From Edaphochlamys debaryana (taxonomy: Eukaryota > Chlorophyta > Chlorophyceae > Chlamydomonadales): a stretch of 64,000 nt of DNA. The DNA is taken from assembly GCA_016858145.1 (NCBI GenBank), contig JAEHOE010000051.1, positions 682,001 through 746,000 of the forward strand. Reading direction: 5' to 3'. The notes under the pieces are model-generated. The model saw nothing but the letters and a program-made list of their open reading frames with translations, had not been told where the DNA came from and did no database searches. Shown here piece after piece: positions 23,134 to 33,899 of the stretch (position 1 is the stretch's first letter; every line of letters begins with the position of its first letter). A program made the position numbers and the translations under genes.

Positions 23134-26100
23134 CTATACGGCGCAGCAGTAGATCGCGGGGCTGCCAGTGCCACACCAGCCTGGGAAGGAGATGGGGGCC
23201 GGGGGGGGGGGCGAGAGGGAGGGCGGGCGTGAGGGAGTGCGCGGGAACTGAATGTGGTGAGGAGAGGAAGAGGCCGAGGAGGAGAGGCATGGCGTGAGGG
23301 CGGAGTGCTGAGTGCCCAAACGTGCAGAAGAGGTGCGGGGGTGGGGTGTGCGGGGGTGGGGCCTTGCACAGGGCGGGCAGGGGGAGCTAGGGACACTGGC
23401 GGGCTATCGCGCACCCTAAGCCGCCCTTCGCCACATCCCCCTACTAAAGCTACCACGGCATCCCTGCCCCAGACAACCGCGCGGCCCTACCGTAGGCATT
23501 GGTGGTGCACTTGAAGCAGCCCTGGGGGTTCTTGAGGGCAAACTGGTTGACGTAGTCAGTGCTGAAGCGGCAGCCGTTGGTGAGGCTGAGGGACGGGATG
23601 GAGGGGGCAGGGGCGGAGGATGGGGTGCAGCACTTTGGCTGCGGATGGCCGGAGGATTGGTTCACGGCAGGGCTGCAGCAAGCAAGCAAATGACTCCAGC
23701 TTGTTCCCGCATCCCCGTCCCCCCGGCCCCAACATGTGTCGCATTGCTTGCCGGCCGGCGCGGAGGGCCAGGTCCGGAAAGCTGCATGCACATTGCCCCC
23801 CCTCCAACCCCCGCCCGCCGTCTTGCCCGCCTGGCACCAGCACACCACGCAGTTCCTTGGCACCCATTGTTCGTACGTGGCAATTCGCCCCAATCCCGGT
23901 AGACCCCCGCGGTAGACCCCAAGCCTGGTCATCGCAAGCCCCTCCCCTGCACAACGAAGCACCGCGGCCACTCACGCGTTGACACAGCCCGTTGTGGACA
24001 CGGTGGAGGCGCAGGTGCTGGAGGGGGGTTGGGGGGCGGGGGCAGGGGAGGCAGGTTCGTTCAGACCAACAGAGCAAAATGGCGGCAAGGTGGCACCCGA
24101 CGGGGCGGGAGGGTAGGTGAGTTTGGGGTGTGAGAAACGAGATCATGCCCCCGGACACACGGTACAGGCGGCGGGTTAAGGGAGGGGGCGGGGGTGCTTG
24201 GGGCCCTGGGGACGGAACGGGACTCCTCCGAGGAGGATGAGTGAGGGCGAGGGTGGAAAGCGGTGCCGCTGCATGCCAAGCGCACGCCTGCCAGCCCGCA
24301 GCCACGCACCCACTGCTGGCTATCCCGTGCGTCCGGCCCTGCCTGACCTGTACGTGCCGCCGCCTGAAATGACGGTGCCGTCCTCATACCCAGCTTGGTC
24401 TGTGTACATGAAGCTGCCGCCGCAGACGGGGCAGCAGGAGGGGGCCGAGGGCACAGTGCCCTGCAGGACCGAGAAACGATAGCCTGCGCTGTAGACGTAC
24501 ACGGTAGGAGAGAAATTAGGGTTGACGGTTGTGATGTCGTACGACGTGATCAGCTGCTTGTTGATTTTGATAAGCTCCGCCGGCGGAGGCCGCTCGTAGG
24601 TACCGGCTTCGTTGTACGGAAACCATGCCTCAGGGCACGCCACCGGGTACAGGGGATTGAGGGGGTTGCAAGTCAGCGCCACGCAAAACGTGACGCCTGT
24701 GTCCATCAGCTGGGCGGGCGTACGGCCGGTGAGCGGCATGCGGACGTAGGAGGCGCCAGTGGCTGGGTCCACAAACCACTCGGCGCCGCCGGACAGGGCG
24801 TACAGCGGGGGGGTGGACGTGAGCTGGGGGGTGCAGGGTTGGGGGGGCAGAAGGGGGGGGGGGGGAGCTTCGCCGGCTGCTTGGTTAGGGCGATGGCTGG
24901 ACGACCGTGTGTGGGCACAGCCGCCGGTTGCCGGACCGGTAGCTTGTGAGCCCCACCTCACCTCAGGCCGGAGCTGGTACTGCCCGGAGCTCTGGTTGAG
25001 GAAGCCCAAGCCAACCGCTGCGGCGCATGCAGGACGGAGGCAAGGCAGCGGCAGGCCTCAGACACAGCGACACACTGCTAGGCTTCATTCTGATCCCGGG
25101 AACTGAAGGTGGAGCACACACCTGCTCCCTGCTGCTGGCCAGGAGCGTGCCCCCCGGCTCAACTGCTGGCCTTGCTTTTCGCGTCTCGTCCCCCAGTTCC
25201 CCTTCCCCCGGCTCGATTCCGAACTATTGCGTAAGCACACATGCACCCTGCTGGCCCGATCGGCGGTCCCAAATTCAGATTAACTAATGACACGGTAGCA
25301 ACACTGCTCGGGGGGCGCTTCCGGCCCGAAGGGGGTGTGTGGGGGTTGTTTGACGCTGAGCGGGAGTGCTGAGCGGGGGTGTAGTGGTAAGGGAGGGGGC
25401 AGGGTTGTTTAGGTTGTCGCTCCGCCCCGCTTGCTGACCACAGGGCGCTTCCGGCCCGACCCCAACCCGCTCACGTGTGTGGACCCGGAGCTCGGTGAGG
25501 GGCCTGGCGGCACAGTCGGTCGTCGGCCGGGCGGTGAGGGGGTTGGACGTGAGCGTCATGCAGAAGTCCATGGTGAGGATCGACGGGAACGAGATGCTCA
25601 GCTTGTACGGCACGGCGTCGCATGAGCCGTCCGGTCGGCACGTGCTGTACGGGAAAGCGCCCGTGCTGCAGTCCAAAGCAAGGGCGGGGGGCAAGCGTGA
25701 GGGAAGGAGGGATTGCGGTAGGTTGGGGCATGAATGTCCATCTGCTGAGGCGCCTGAGGCGTACGGGACCTGCTGGCGAAGGCATCGGCTTGTGACGTTT
25801 GCAAAGGATGGACGGCCGCAGGGGGGGAGCGCGAGAGAGGGCGTGAGGGGGCATGGGAGCGAGTGGGAGGGCGGGGGGAGGGGCGAGAGGAGAGAGAAGG
25901 TAGGGGTGGTACGGGTCAGCTCAACGGTTCGACGTGGGTTTTGCTCACAGGACAAGTCTCAGGTCGCCGTGTGCAGGCACGTGCATGTATGCTTAGCTAG
26001 GTAACAAGGCGCGGGCTGCGCCGCGAGGCTCAGCGCGAGGCGCCGGTCACGACGGATTCACGGGCAGAAGTGCTTCCCCCCGCGCGGCGACCTCACCTGT

Positions 26101-26202
26101 GATAACCAGCGTGGATGCAACCGAAAGCAGCAACGCGCCGCACATGAGCAAGCGCGAAGTGGGGCTGGGGCGTGTGCCCACGGGCTTGCGTCGCGCGGCC
26201 AT
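23134..26202 (-). CDS. Secreted Cys-rich pherophorin-like extracellular matrix protein
   Basis: Probable extracellular-matrix or cell-wall glycoprotein. Exons 26202-26097, 25991-25949, 25665-25475, 25017-24962, 24823-24348, 24017-23976, 23585-23491 and 23180-23134 keep frame and encode 351 residues. The N-terminus has a basic stretch and then LLMCGALLLSVASTLVIT, a signal peptide or anchor. Pherophorin-domain features follow: FPYSTCRPDG then VPYKLS, DFCMTLTSNP, and FCVALTCNPLNPLYPVACP. A C-terminal Cys-rich part contains SCCPVCGG, NGCRFSTDYV, GCFKC and a final IYCCAV. The pattern FPYxxC...PYxLS...CxTL matches the volvocine pherophorin (DUF3707) layout. Unlike typical pherophorins there is no Hyp/Pro-rich rod. 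The second exon rests only on phase and splice sites; the others are well supported. Confidence 0.72.
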
Positions 26203-27159
26203 TGCGCGGGAAGAAGGCTGTAAACGTCGTTCAAGCTGTCGCGTCGCGAGAAGCAGTCAAGCTCTATGCGCTGATAGCTATGCGCGACAGCGGCTTGGGC
26301 TCTTATGCAAAGCCGAGCGCAACCGCCGTACGCCGTGCGCTGTGCAGTTCCTCGAACAAGGCTGCCTCCAACGCGCCCTCCCTGGTCGAACGCAACTATG
26401 CGTCAAGAGCGACGCGCGGTGTTCCTCGTCTCAGTTCGTCACCAGATGGCGCTCAGTGTGTCCCCGGTGTACTCCGCTGCCTACAGAGCGGCCTACCCAC
26501 AGTCAGGCTCCCTACCTTCGCAACGTGCCGTGCAATGGATGTGCCTGCCTTCTGTGCAGGGTAATCGGCGTGAAACCACTGCCAGTACAGTACGAGTTGA
26601 CCCGGTGTGCGGCTCATCACGACGCCCGCGGCTTTCGACGCTCACTGCAGCCCCCCGCCTGCACGGAAGGTAGGGTGTCCACTGCCCTCGCAACGTGCCG
26701 TCCGATGCCTACCTTCTCCGATGTGTCCTTGGTTCACCCTGGATGTACTCCCGTTGGCTGGCCTTTGCGGAGCATAGCCACTCAGGAGAGGGCTGTTCGT
26801 GCCCTCAGGCTAGAAGCAGCACTCCCAGCGACAGCGTCGCCCATATGTCAGGCTGCCGGCCTAGCTCAGCTGCATCCGCCCATCTGCTCCATCATGCTCG
26901 CGCATACCGCTTGGAGTGCTAAGGATAGGCCTGCTGCCTGTGTACCGTACCGCACACACTGCCCAGTCTTCGTCGGGGCAGGCGTCGCCTTACCCCTCGG
27001 CGCTTCTACCCTTGCCCCCTTACCCCTCGGCGCTTCTACCCTTGCCCCCTGCCCCCCACCCACGACGCTACCAGAATCTACCCCAGCGACCGGCCTGCCG
27101 CCCGCCCCGCTGCCCACCAACCCCCGCCGGCCACCCCCAACACACCCACCACCACCTCC
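26203..27159. other. Intergenic: promoter of the pherophorin-like gene and 3' flank of the pseudouridine synthase
   Basis: No supported exon. A 27-bp direct duplication of type ttacccctcggcgcttctac lies at about 26990-27045. The open plus-strand frames here begin with non-ATG codons and have no domain. Confidence 0.5.
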
Positions 27160-30100
27160 TCAGCTGTCTCCCCACTCCGGCGGCGCCGTATACGTCTGCC
27201 CCCGCCACGTCAGCCGCCAGGCGTGCAGCCCGATCCGCCCCTCCATGCCCGGCAGCCCCTCCACCAGCGCCACCGCGGAGGGGTCCTCCACCACCCCACT
27301 GGCCCCCACCACCAGGCCCTGACAGGGGGGGCAGGGGGGAGGGGGGGGCAGGAAAGATAGGGAGCAGGGTGTTCAAGGAGGTGCCGTGGGGACAAACCCC
27401 AGTCCCCGCCCTCATTACCAGTGGTGCACCGCTACGGCCTCGTACACGCGGTCCCCCCCTCCCCCTCGGCCTCCCCTACTACAGCCCCCAGGGGCCCAAG
27501 CCCGCCGCGGCCTCCCCTGCTACAACCCCCAGGGGCCCAAGCCCGCCTCGGCCTCCCCTGCTACAGCCCCCAAGCCCCCCCACCCTCACCGCTATGGGTG
27601 CGTACATGCCGTCCCCCACCAGGGGGCAGCCCAGCGCCGCCAGCTGGGCGCGGATCTGGTGCGTGCGGCCTGGGGGGTGGTGGGGTGGGGGGCGGGGAGG
27701 TGGGGGGCTGGTTGAGAGGGCGCCCATGCAATATCGCCCCACCCCAATATCACCCCACCCCAAGTGAGGTGGGTGGGGTGGGGTGGGGTGGGGTGGGGCG
27801 GAGCAGGGGGCCGGTCTAGCGGGACACATCTGAAAGGCTCGCTTGTCAAGCAGCCCACGTGATGCCGCCCCACCCCAAGCTTGCGCCAGGGCCTACCAGG
27901 GCCAGGGCCATAACGCTTGCGCGGCGGTGGCCTGCCCGCCCACGCCGCCCGTCGCTCCCGCACAACGTGCCAACCCTCACCCGTATGCAGCTCGATGGTG
28001 CTCTCGTACAGCCGCACCGGTACGGCAGCATCTTGTGCGGCACCTTCCGCTGGCGCCGAGCCCGAGCCCGACGGCGACGCCGGGGCGGCGCGAAGCCAGG
28101 GCGTGCCGACCCGCACGGACCCGAGCGCTGGGTCCCTCTGGGCCAGGTGGCGCCCGTACCACTCGATCGCGCCCACGTGCTCCTGCGTGCGTGGGCGGTT
28201 GGCGGTTGCATGGGTGCATGACTAAGACGGCGTGACAGGATGCCGTACGTTGACCGGGCGTTGACCCGGGTTCGTCTTGCTTGAGGCGTGGTGCGTGTGG
28301 CAGGGGGGGGGGTGCAGGTCCCTGGGCTCCAGGGGTGCATGTGTGGGAGGAGTGGGGGTCGGTGCGCTGGCGCGGAGCTAGCCGGCAGTGGGTTCCCAGT
28401 ATTCGTTGCCACCCACCCTGATCCTGGCCGACGCTGATCAGAACCCACCCCACCCACCCTGCACTCGTGCACCCACCAACCCGCCCCCTGCACGCACCAC
28501 GCCCACCCACCCCACCCCGCCCACCCTGCACTCGTGCACCCACCACCCCACCCCACCACGCCCACCCACCCACCCCACCCCACCCACCCTGCACTCGTGC
28601 ACCCACCAACCCACCCCACCCCACCCACCACGCCCACCCACCCCACCCACCCTGCACTCGTGCACCGTGAGGGCGCAGCGGCGCCAGCGCGTGTGCGGGT
28701 GCTCGCTCAGCAGGCGCGGCCCGCGGGGGGGCAGGTCGCCGCCGCCCAGCACCGAGGCCGCCCGGTTGAAGGGGCCGTCGTACATGTGGTGCTCGCGCGG
28801 GCCCAGGGGCACTGGGGCGGGGGTGAGAGGCGATTAAGGCAAGCGGTTTGGTCAGCCAGCGACGGGCCGACAGCCGAGCACCAAAGGAGAGCGAACCTGG
28901 GCGTAGAGCGTTCCGCAGAGGTGGCAAAACCACGAGAGCGGGGCGCACGCAGCCGTAGCAACGCACGAGCTGTCACGCCACGGATCTGTTTTGGACCGTC
29001 AGCGACCAGCGACCCGTGACTGCCGGTATCCTACCTGGGGCGTAGGTGAGGGCACGGTAGGTTTTGATGAGACCGTCCGCCCGGTCCTGCCGGCAGAGGA
29101 CGGAGGGGAGGGAGGGGGGGGGGTGATCTTTGAACATTTGATAGGTTTGATAGCCCAGATGGTATGGCGGCGGGAGGAAGGGGGGGGGGGTTAAGGGCCC
29201 CAACTAGGCAGCATCCGTGTGCGCCCAAGGCCGTCCGTGTCCCCTCCTACCCGCCATGCCCCCTCCCCCTCACGGGCCGCCCCTGCAGGCAAACCTACAA
29301 CACCCCTCCAAGGCCAGCCATCAGAAGCGCCCCCTCCCTCTCCCCGTGCCCCCCAACCCGCTCCCCGCCTCCGGGCTGCGCGTCAAGGCCCCGCAACCGC
29401 CCTGCCCCGTGTCCCCCACAGAGCCCCCTTGACCCCTCCCTCATCCCCCAAACCCCGCTCCCCCCACCTCGAGGCTGAGCTTAAAGGCCCGGTTGGCGTT
29501 CCCCTCATCCCCGCATACCCCTTTTACCCCCTCCCTCGTCCCCACCCTCCTCCGCCCCTTCCTCTCCCGCCCCCACACACCTCCAGGCTGCGCTTGAAGG
29601 CCCGGTTGGCGTCCTTGGTGCGGGACAGCACCACGATGCCCGTGGTCCACTGGTCCAGGCGGTGGCAGACCTGAGGGAAAGAGGTGGGGTGGGGTGGGGC
29701 GGGGTGGGGCGGGGTGGGATGGTTGCATGTGAGCTGCATGAGGCCTATCGTGGCGGGGCGGGGTGGGCCGTGCATGAGGCTGAGTGGCAATGCGTCGCCT
29801 CGCGCGGAGCGGGAGGGGTGGCATGGGTATGCCCCTCCCAGCTCCCTCCCTGCGCCTCTCAGCTCCCCCAGCTCCGTTTCCCCCCCCCCCCCTCCCCCCG
29901 CCCCCCCCCCCCACCTCCAGGTCTGGCATGCCCAGCCCCCGCCCCCTTCCCCCCCTCCCCCTAGCTCCCCCCTGGCCCCCCCTTCCCCCCCCCCCGCCTC
30001 CCTCCCCCCTCCCCCCTCCCTCCCCCCCCCTCTGCCACCTAGTCCCCACCTCCAGCTCCGGCATGCCCAGCCCCCTGCCCGCGCACGCCGCCAGCTCCTC

Positions 30101-31445
30101 CACGGCGTTGCTCTCGTGCCTCATGCAGGGCAGCCCCGCGGGCTTGTCCAGGAGCAGGTAGGAGTCATCACATGCCACCACGCGGGAGGGCCAGTCGCTG
30201 GGGGGCGGGGGAGGGGTTGGGGTTGGGGAAAGGGGGAAGGGGGTTTACGGCACAGGGATTAGGCGGGGGCGGGGTAATTCGGAGGGAGGGAGGTGGGCGT
30301 CAGCGAGGGAGACCATGCGGGTGGGCGAGTCGCCTTGGGGGAGAGTGGAGAAAGGGTTGGGGAAAAGGGTTAGGGCGCAGGGCAGGGATGAGCAGTTAGG
30401 GGGCAGGTAGATGTCATGGCCCGAGACCACGTGGGACCGCCAGTCGCTGGGGGTATAGGGGTATACGGGTGGAGGGGTGGAGGGGGAGGGGGAAAGGGAA
30501 ACAGCGCGGGAGGGTGGGATATGAAGAAGGCGAGGGGAACTTCTGAACTACCGGTAAGGTGCAGCCCCCGCCCCCCCCCCCCCGTCAAACAGATCCTCCC
30601 TTCCCTCCGCTAACTGGGCAGCCCATGCTAGCTCCGGGGAGCGTTTCCCTGCCCGTCCCCCCCCTCCTTTGCCCAAACCCACCCCACCAGTTGCACGCCT
30701 CCGTGTACCGCTTGGGGTGCGGGTGCACCCGTACGTACTGCCCGTACGGCACCGACAGGGCCTCTGGGCTGCTGCCCGGGTCCCCAGCCATTAGGTCGCT
30801 GGAACGGGTCCAGTTGGTGTGGTTCATACCCTTGTGGGGGATGCCCACAAACACGGCGCCAAGGGACATGAGCTCCATGGCGCGATCTGCACCAGGAACC
30901 GCGAGGAAAGTTGGCGCGAATTCGCTTGGGCTAAGGAAGGAGAGCTTTGAGGTGGTAGGCGGTCAAAGGGGTTCGGGGTGCAACGGGAGAAGTGCCAGGA
31001 GACTGGGCTGGGCATGCCCCGGAGCGTCGGGGCCGCACGGCCCCTCACCCCCTGCCCACCTGCGACCGCGGCTCCGCCCTCCAGACCCGTTTCTGCGAGG
31101 ATTTGCTCCACCACGCGCAGTAGCGACACCTCCAGGTCCAGAACCTTGAACCGGAGGCTGAACTCCTGCGCGGATGGCGAGGGGGTGTTGCACGGGGGGT
31201 GTTGGGATGCGTGGCGAGTGGGAGTCATTACCGTGCGGGAATGAGCACCGAGGACTTACATTGCCCTCTACCGGCTCCAGCGCAATCTTCTTTGCCCTCA
31301 CACGTAGCATCTCCGGGCGGCGCGAGCCTGCATGAGCGGCTCTACAGCTCGGGCTCCGATATGTTGGCGTCAAGACGCTACGTAGCTGAGGGTGAAGCAC
31401 AGTGCTAGCGCGCTGTCGGGATTCTACCAGTCGCGGTGCACGCAT
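27160..31445 (-). CDS. RluA-family RNA pseudouridine synthase, organellar type
   Basis: Isomerises uridine to pseudouridine in RNA. Exons 31445-31260, 31165-31060, 30886-30688, 30197-30050, 29670-29581, 29086-29035, 28811-28651, 28182-27981, 27669-27590 and 27318-27160 encode 460 residues in frame. The first 45 residues are Arg/Ser-rich and acid-poor, like a plastid or mitochondrial transit peptide. The order of conserved blocks follows plant pseudouridine synthase 6: YVRVHPHPKR, DWPSRVV, SYLLLDKPAG, HRLDQWTTGIVV (catalytic Asp), YRALTYAP, GRTHQIRAQLAALGCPLVGD, then RIGLHAWRLTW. The donor at 30688 was chosen because the spacing to DW then equals that of the plant protein. Five of its exon-intron junctions have extra copies in the neighbouring introns (separate entries). 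Confidence 0.93.
27421..27605 (-). repeat. Junction copy plus 41-bp tandem repeat in a pseudouridine synthase intron
   Basis: The end of the exon finishing at 27590 (codons for MYAPIA, then GTGAGG) has a diverged copy finishing at 27430 with GTGCAC. Between them a 41-bp unit containing ggcctcccctgctacagccc repeats about three times (starts near 27467, 27508 and 27549). Roughly 18 of 24 exon-end bases match in the copy. Confidence 0.7.
28441..28672 (-). repeat. Four tandem copies of an exon end in the pseudouridine synthase gene
   Basis: The exon ending at 28651 with the codons VHECR is followed in its intron by three more copies of the same junction, equivalent ends at 28588, 28525 and 28458, spaced 63, 63 and 67 bp. 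Each keeps the plus-strand core ccaccctgcactcgtgcacc, meaning the exon end plus its GTGGGT donor. Intron sequence between copies is ccaccc-rich. Confidence 0.92.
29461..29605 (-). repeat. Duplicated exon end and donor (NRAFK...SLE)
   Basis: The exon ending at 29581 (codons ANRAFKRSLE before GTGTGT) is repeated 113 bp into the intron, ending at 29468, as codons ANRAFKLSLE before GTGGGG. About 30 exon bases are near-identical. Confidence 0.9.
29911..30082 (-). repeat. Duplicated exon end and donor (GMPELE)
   Basis: The exon ending at 30050 with GRGLGMPELE before GTGGGG has a second copy ending at 29915, 135 bp into the intron, reading GLGMPDLE before GTGGGG. The stretch between is almost pure pyrimidine on the plus strand. 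Confidence 0.88.
30150..30455 (-). repeat. Three copies of an exon start (DWPSRVV...)
   Basis: The exon starting at 30197 (CCCCCAG then codons DWPSRVVACDDSYL) has upstream copies in the preceding intron. The cgact core lies at 30197-30193 in the real exon, 30332-30328 (GDSPTRMVSLADAHL) and 30446-30442 (DWRSHVVSGHDIYL). The outermost copy keeps an intact CCCCCAG acceptor and about four-fifths identity. Confidence 0.88.
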
Positions 31446-33899
31446 TTTGGCATCGGGTCAAAGTGCTAGATGGCAACGGTATGGCGCTGGGCACAGTCTA
31501 GTCACCACAGTCTAGTCACATGCCAGACGTGCAAAGTGGGCCGCACGGTGGTGGGATGGAGATATTTTGGGCAGGATGGGTACGTGGCGGCGGGAAGCGG
31601 CATGCTCGCAGCCCCCGCCGTCCCGCCACCTCTTGGGGCCTGCCCAGACCCAGCAGCGAGGCTGCAAGGGCAGTAGTGTGCTCGGCTGCGGGACCTCAAG
31701 GATACGGTCAAAGAGAGATTCCTCGCTTTGGGGTCTCTCTTTGGCAGAGGCACGAGCAAGGCGCAGCTGCTAGAGGACGAGGATGAGGTCTACCTCCAAG
31801 TCGGGAGGACCGTCTGGCACGCGCCCAGGCAGCTCAGGATAGGTGCGGAGACTGGAGGTTGGGCCCGGAGAGGTAGCCTTGTACCCGCCATACCATCGCC
31901 TGCTGGGGAGGCCCCAGGGGACACAGGGGCACCTCCATCCCCACGGCGTATACGCTGCACGGCCCCCGTGCGAGCACAGAACCCCACGGCTGCTGATCGG
32001 TCCCACCCCTTGGTGAGCATGCGTTGCCAGGGTCGACCACCACCCAATCGCAGCGCGCATCCCCCTTCATCATCGTCCGGACTACGCTGCACGGCCCCTG
32101 CGAGCACAGAAGCCCCCGCAAGTTTTGGCCCCTGAAGTTAGGGGCCCGGCACCAGGGTACCGGTATCTGGAGTGGCCCTCAGTCCACCCGCACGACCTGC
32201 TGCCTCTTGCAGGCGACAAAGTTGGGGTATATGCTTATTGGGTTACATGGGAGTGCGTGTCACCACCCCTCAGCCCCCTCGCCGTTGCGGGCATTGGCCC
32301 ACAAGGCCCCACGACGACAGGCTGCCCTGGAGCCATCTGCCACGCTGCCACTGCGTGCCCATCCACACACACCACGGCGACTGCCAAGGCGCTGGATGCA
32401 CCCCTCAACACACGTATGCCACGCACTTACCCCCCGATGCGACACACTTACCCCCGATGCGACTCAACACGCCGGCGCACAATGGTCCCCACATCAGCCA
32501 CTGCCGCCTCCAGTCGGCCTCACGGGACAAAGGAGCTAAACCGCGCCCAGAGCGGGCAGAACTCCACAAGAACAAATCTGCCACGAAGTGGGGGGAGGAC
32601 AACAAGGATTGCAGGAGGAATCCCACTGTACTCCACAAGATCAACTTGCTCACAATAAAACGCCACGCGCTAAGGGAAGGTCCACAACCACCAGGAGCCT
32701 TCATGACCGCTGTACTCCGCCCCCTGCGCGTCGTCAGGATACGCGATCAATGCCTCACTTCTGTTCTTCAACTGTGCACCGCCGACTTTATTGCTCGTCC
32801 GCATTTACCGTGCCCTCACACGTCCGGCGCCACTCCTCCTGCCCCGTGCCTTATCCTTGCTTGCAGCAGCTGGGCACACAAGGGACCTCACACAGCGCCC
32901 TTGTCGTGATAATGCCTGCTGCTGCGACCATGGTTCTCGAGACAGTACCGAAAGCCACAAACCACGCTGGTAAACGTAACGAGTACAGGCGCGATATGTG
33001 CGGCTGTGATGAAACAAAACGCCAACTGCCAACGGCTGGTGCCATTGTGCTCCCTACGCCCTCGACTTGCCCCATGACCTCCGGGTGACACCATGCGAAG
33101 CCGAACTGAACTCCCAAAGAAGCGCAGCAAATTGGTGGCTGTGTTGCGGGGACGCCCCATGCCCCTTCTAGCTTGCACCACTACACGATAGCGTTCTTAC
33201 TTGCGCACACCCGCGCTCCGAATGTTTGAATTCAACCCTTGCCGCGAAATTGCCACGGCTTGGTGACTGTTGTTGCCTCACCAGAACACACAGGAAGGTA
33301 TGTTGCCCACAAAGGAATTGCGATAGCGTCCATCAGAAGAACTACTCTCTCAACTCGACCGGTGTTGTTGTGTCGTGCGTGCGTAAGTCAAACCGCCTAC
33401 CAAGAACTGACGTACTGCCAAACCACTGACCATCAAATGCCAGGCCCTTCTGCAGGAGCAGAAGCAGCCGGCCTTGTCAGGGCTACGGTAACTTCGCGCG
33501 TACCGGTAATCTCTCTCAAACCATCATCTCAAACCAGCAGGATGAAGATATCAAACCAAACGCCCGGCAAAGATGTTGACCGGTCAACCTAGTGCATCGT
33601 ACTATTGCTCGACACAGGTGCGACCACTACTGCACCGCATCCTTAAACATTACGGGCTGCTTTGCGTAGAGCGATTTATCGTGCAGCCGTCCCACATGGC
33701 CCCACTCTCCGGGCCTAAACAAAAATGGATAGGGCGGGACGCGCCCCTGCCCTCACGCCCGGCCGAGGAAGAGCAGCAGGCCACCGCTTCGCGCCGCGCA
33801 ACACCCAAGTAGTGTTTGGGTTGTAGCGCAACGCACCGCGCTGACCCGGCTCCCCCCGACCTTTGCGCGCAAACGTACTATGCTAGCGCCGCCCGGGCG
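31446..33899. other. Intergenic region between the pseudouridine synthase and NF-YA
   Basis: It contains the upstream side of the pseudouridine synthase, the displaced TBC exon copy (own entry) and the 3' flank of NF-YA. Small direct repeats occur, such as tacgctgcacggccccygcgagcaca near 31950 and 32088, and gatgcgac near 32440. No intact gene is supported. Confidence 0.5.
31653..31882 (+). pseudogene. Displaced copy of TBC gene exon 1 with the start of its intron
   Basis: This 230-bp stretch is nearly identical to 36422-36653: exon 1 of the TBC-domain gene plus about 45 bp of its first intron, in the same orientation and about 4.8 kb away. It lacks the ATG, carries a short insertion (gctgcaa) and loses cctg near its start, so it cannot make the protein's N-terminus by itself. 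Because it includes intron sequence, the copy was made from DNA or unspliced RNA and is not a processed retrocopy. Near-identity indicates a recent event. Confidence 0.92.

Noticed and set aside
26099..27322. 407-codon plus-strand open frame
   Set aside because: It starts with GTG, overlaps the opposite-strand first exon of the pherophorin-like gene and the last exon of the pseudouridine synthase, and has no domain.
28441..28672. CRISPR-like array of evenly spaced repeats
   Set aside because: Eukaryotic intron; the units contain the adjacent exon end and there are no unique spacers or cas genes.
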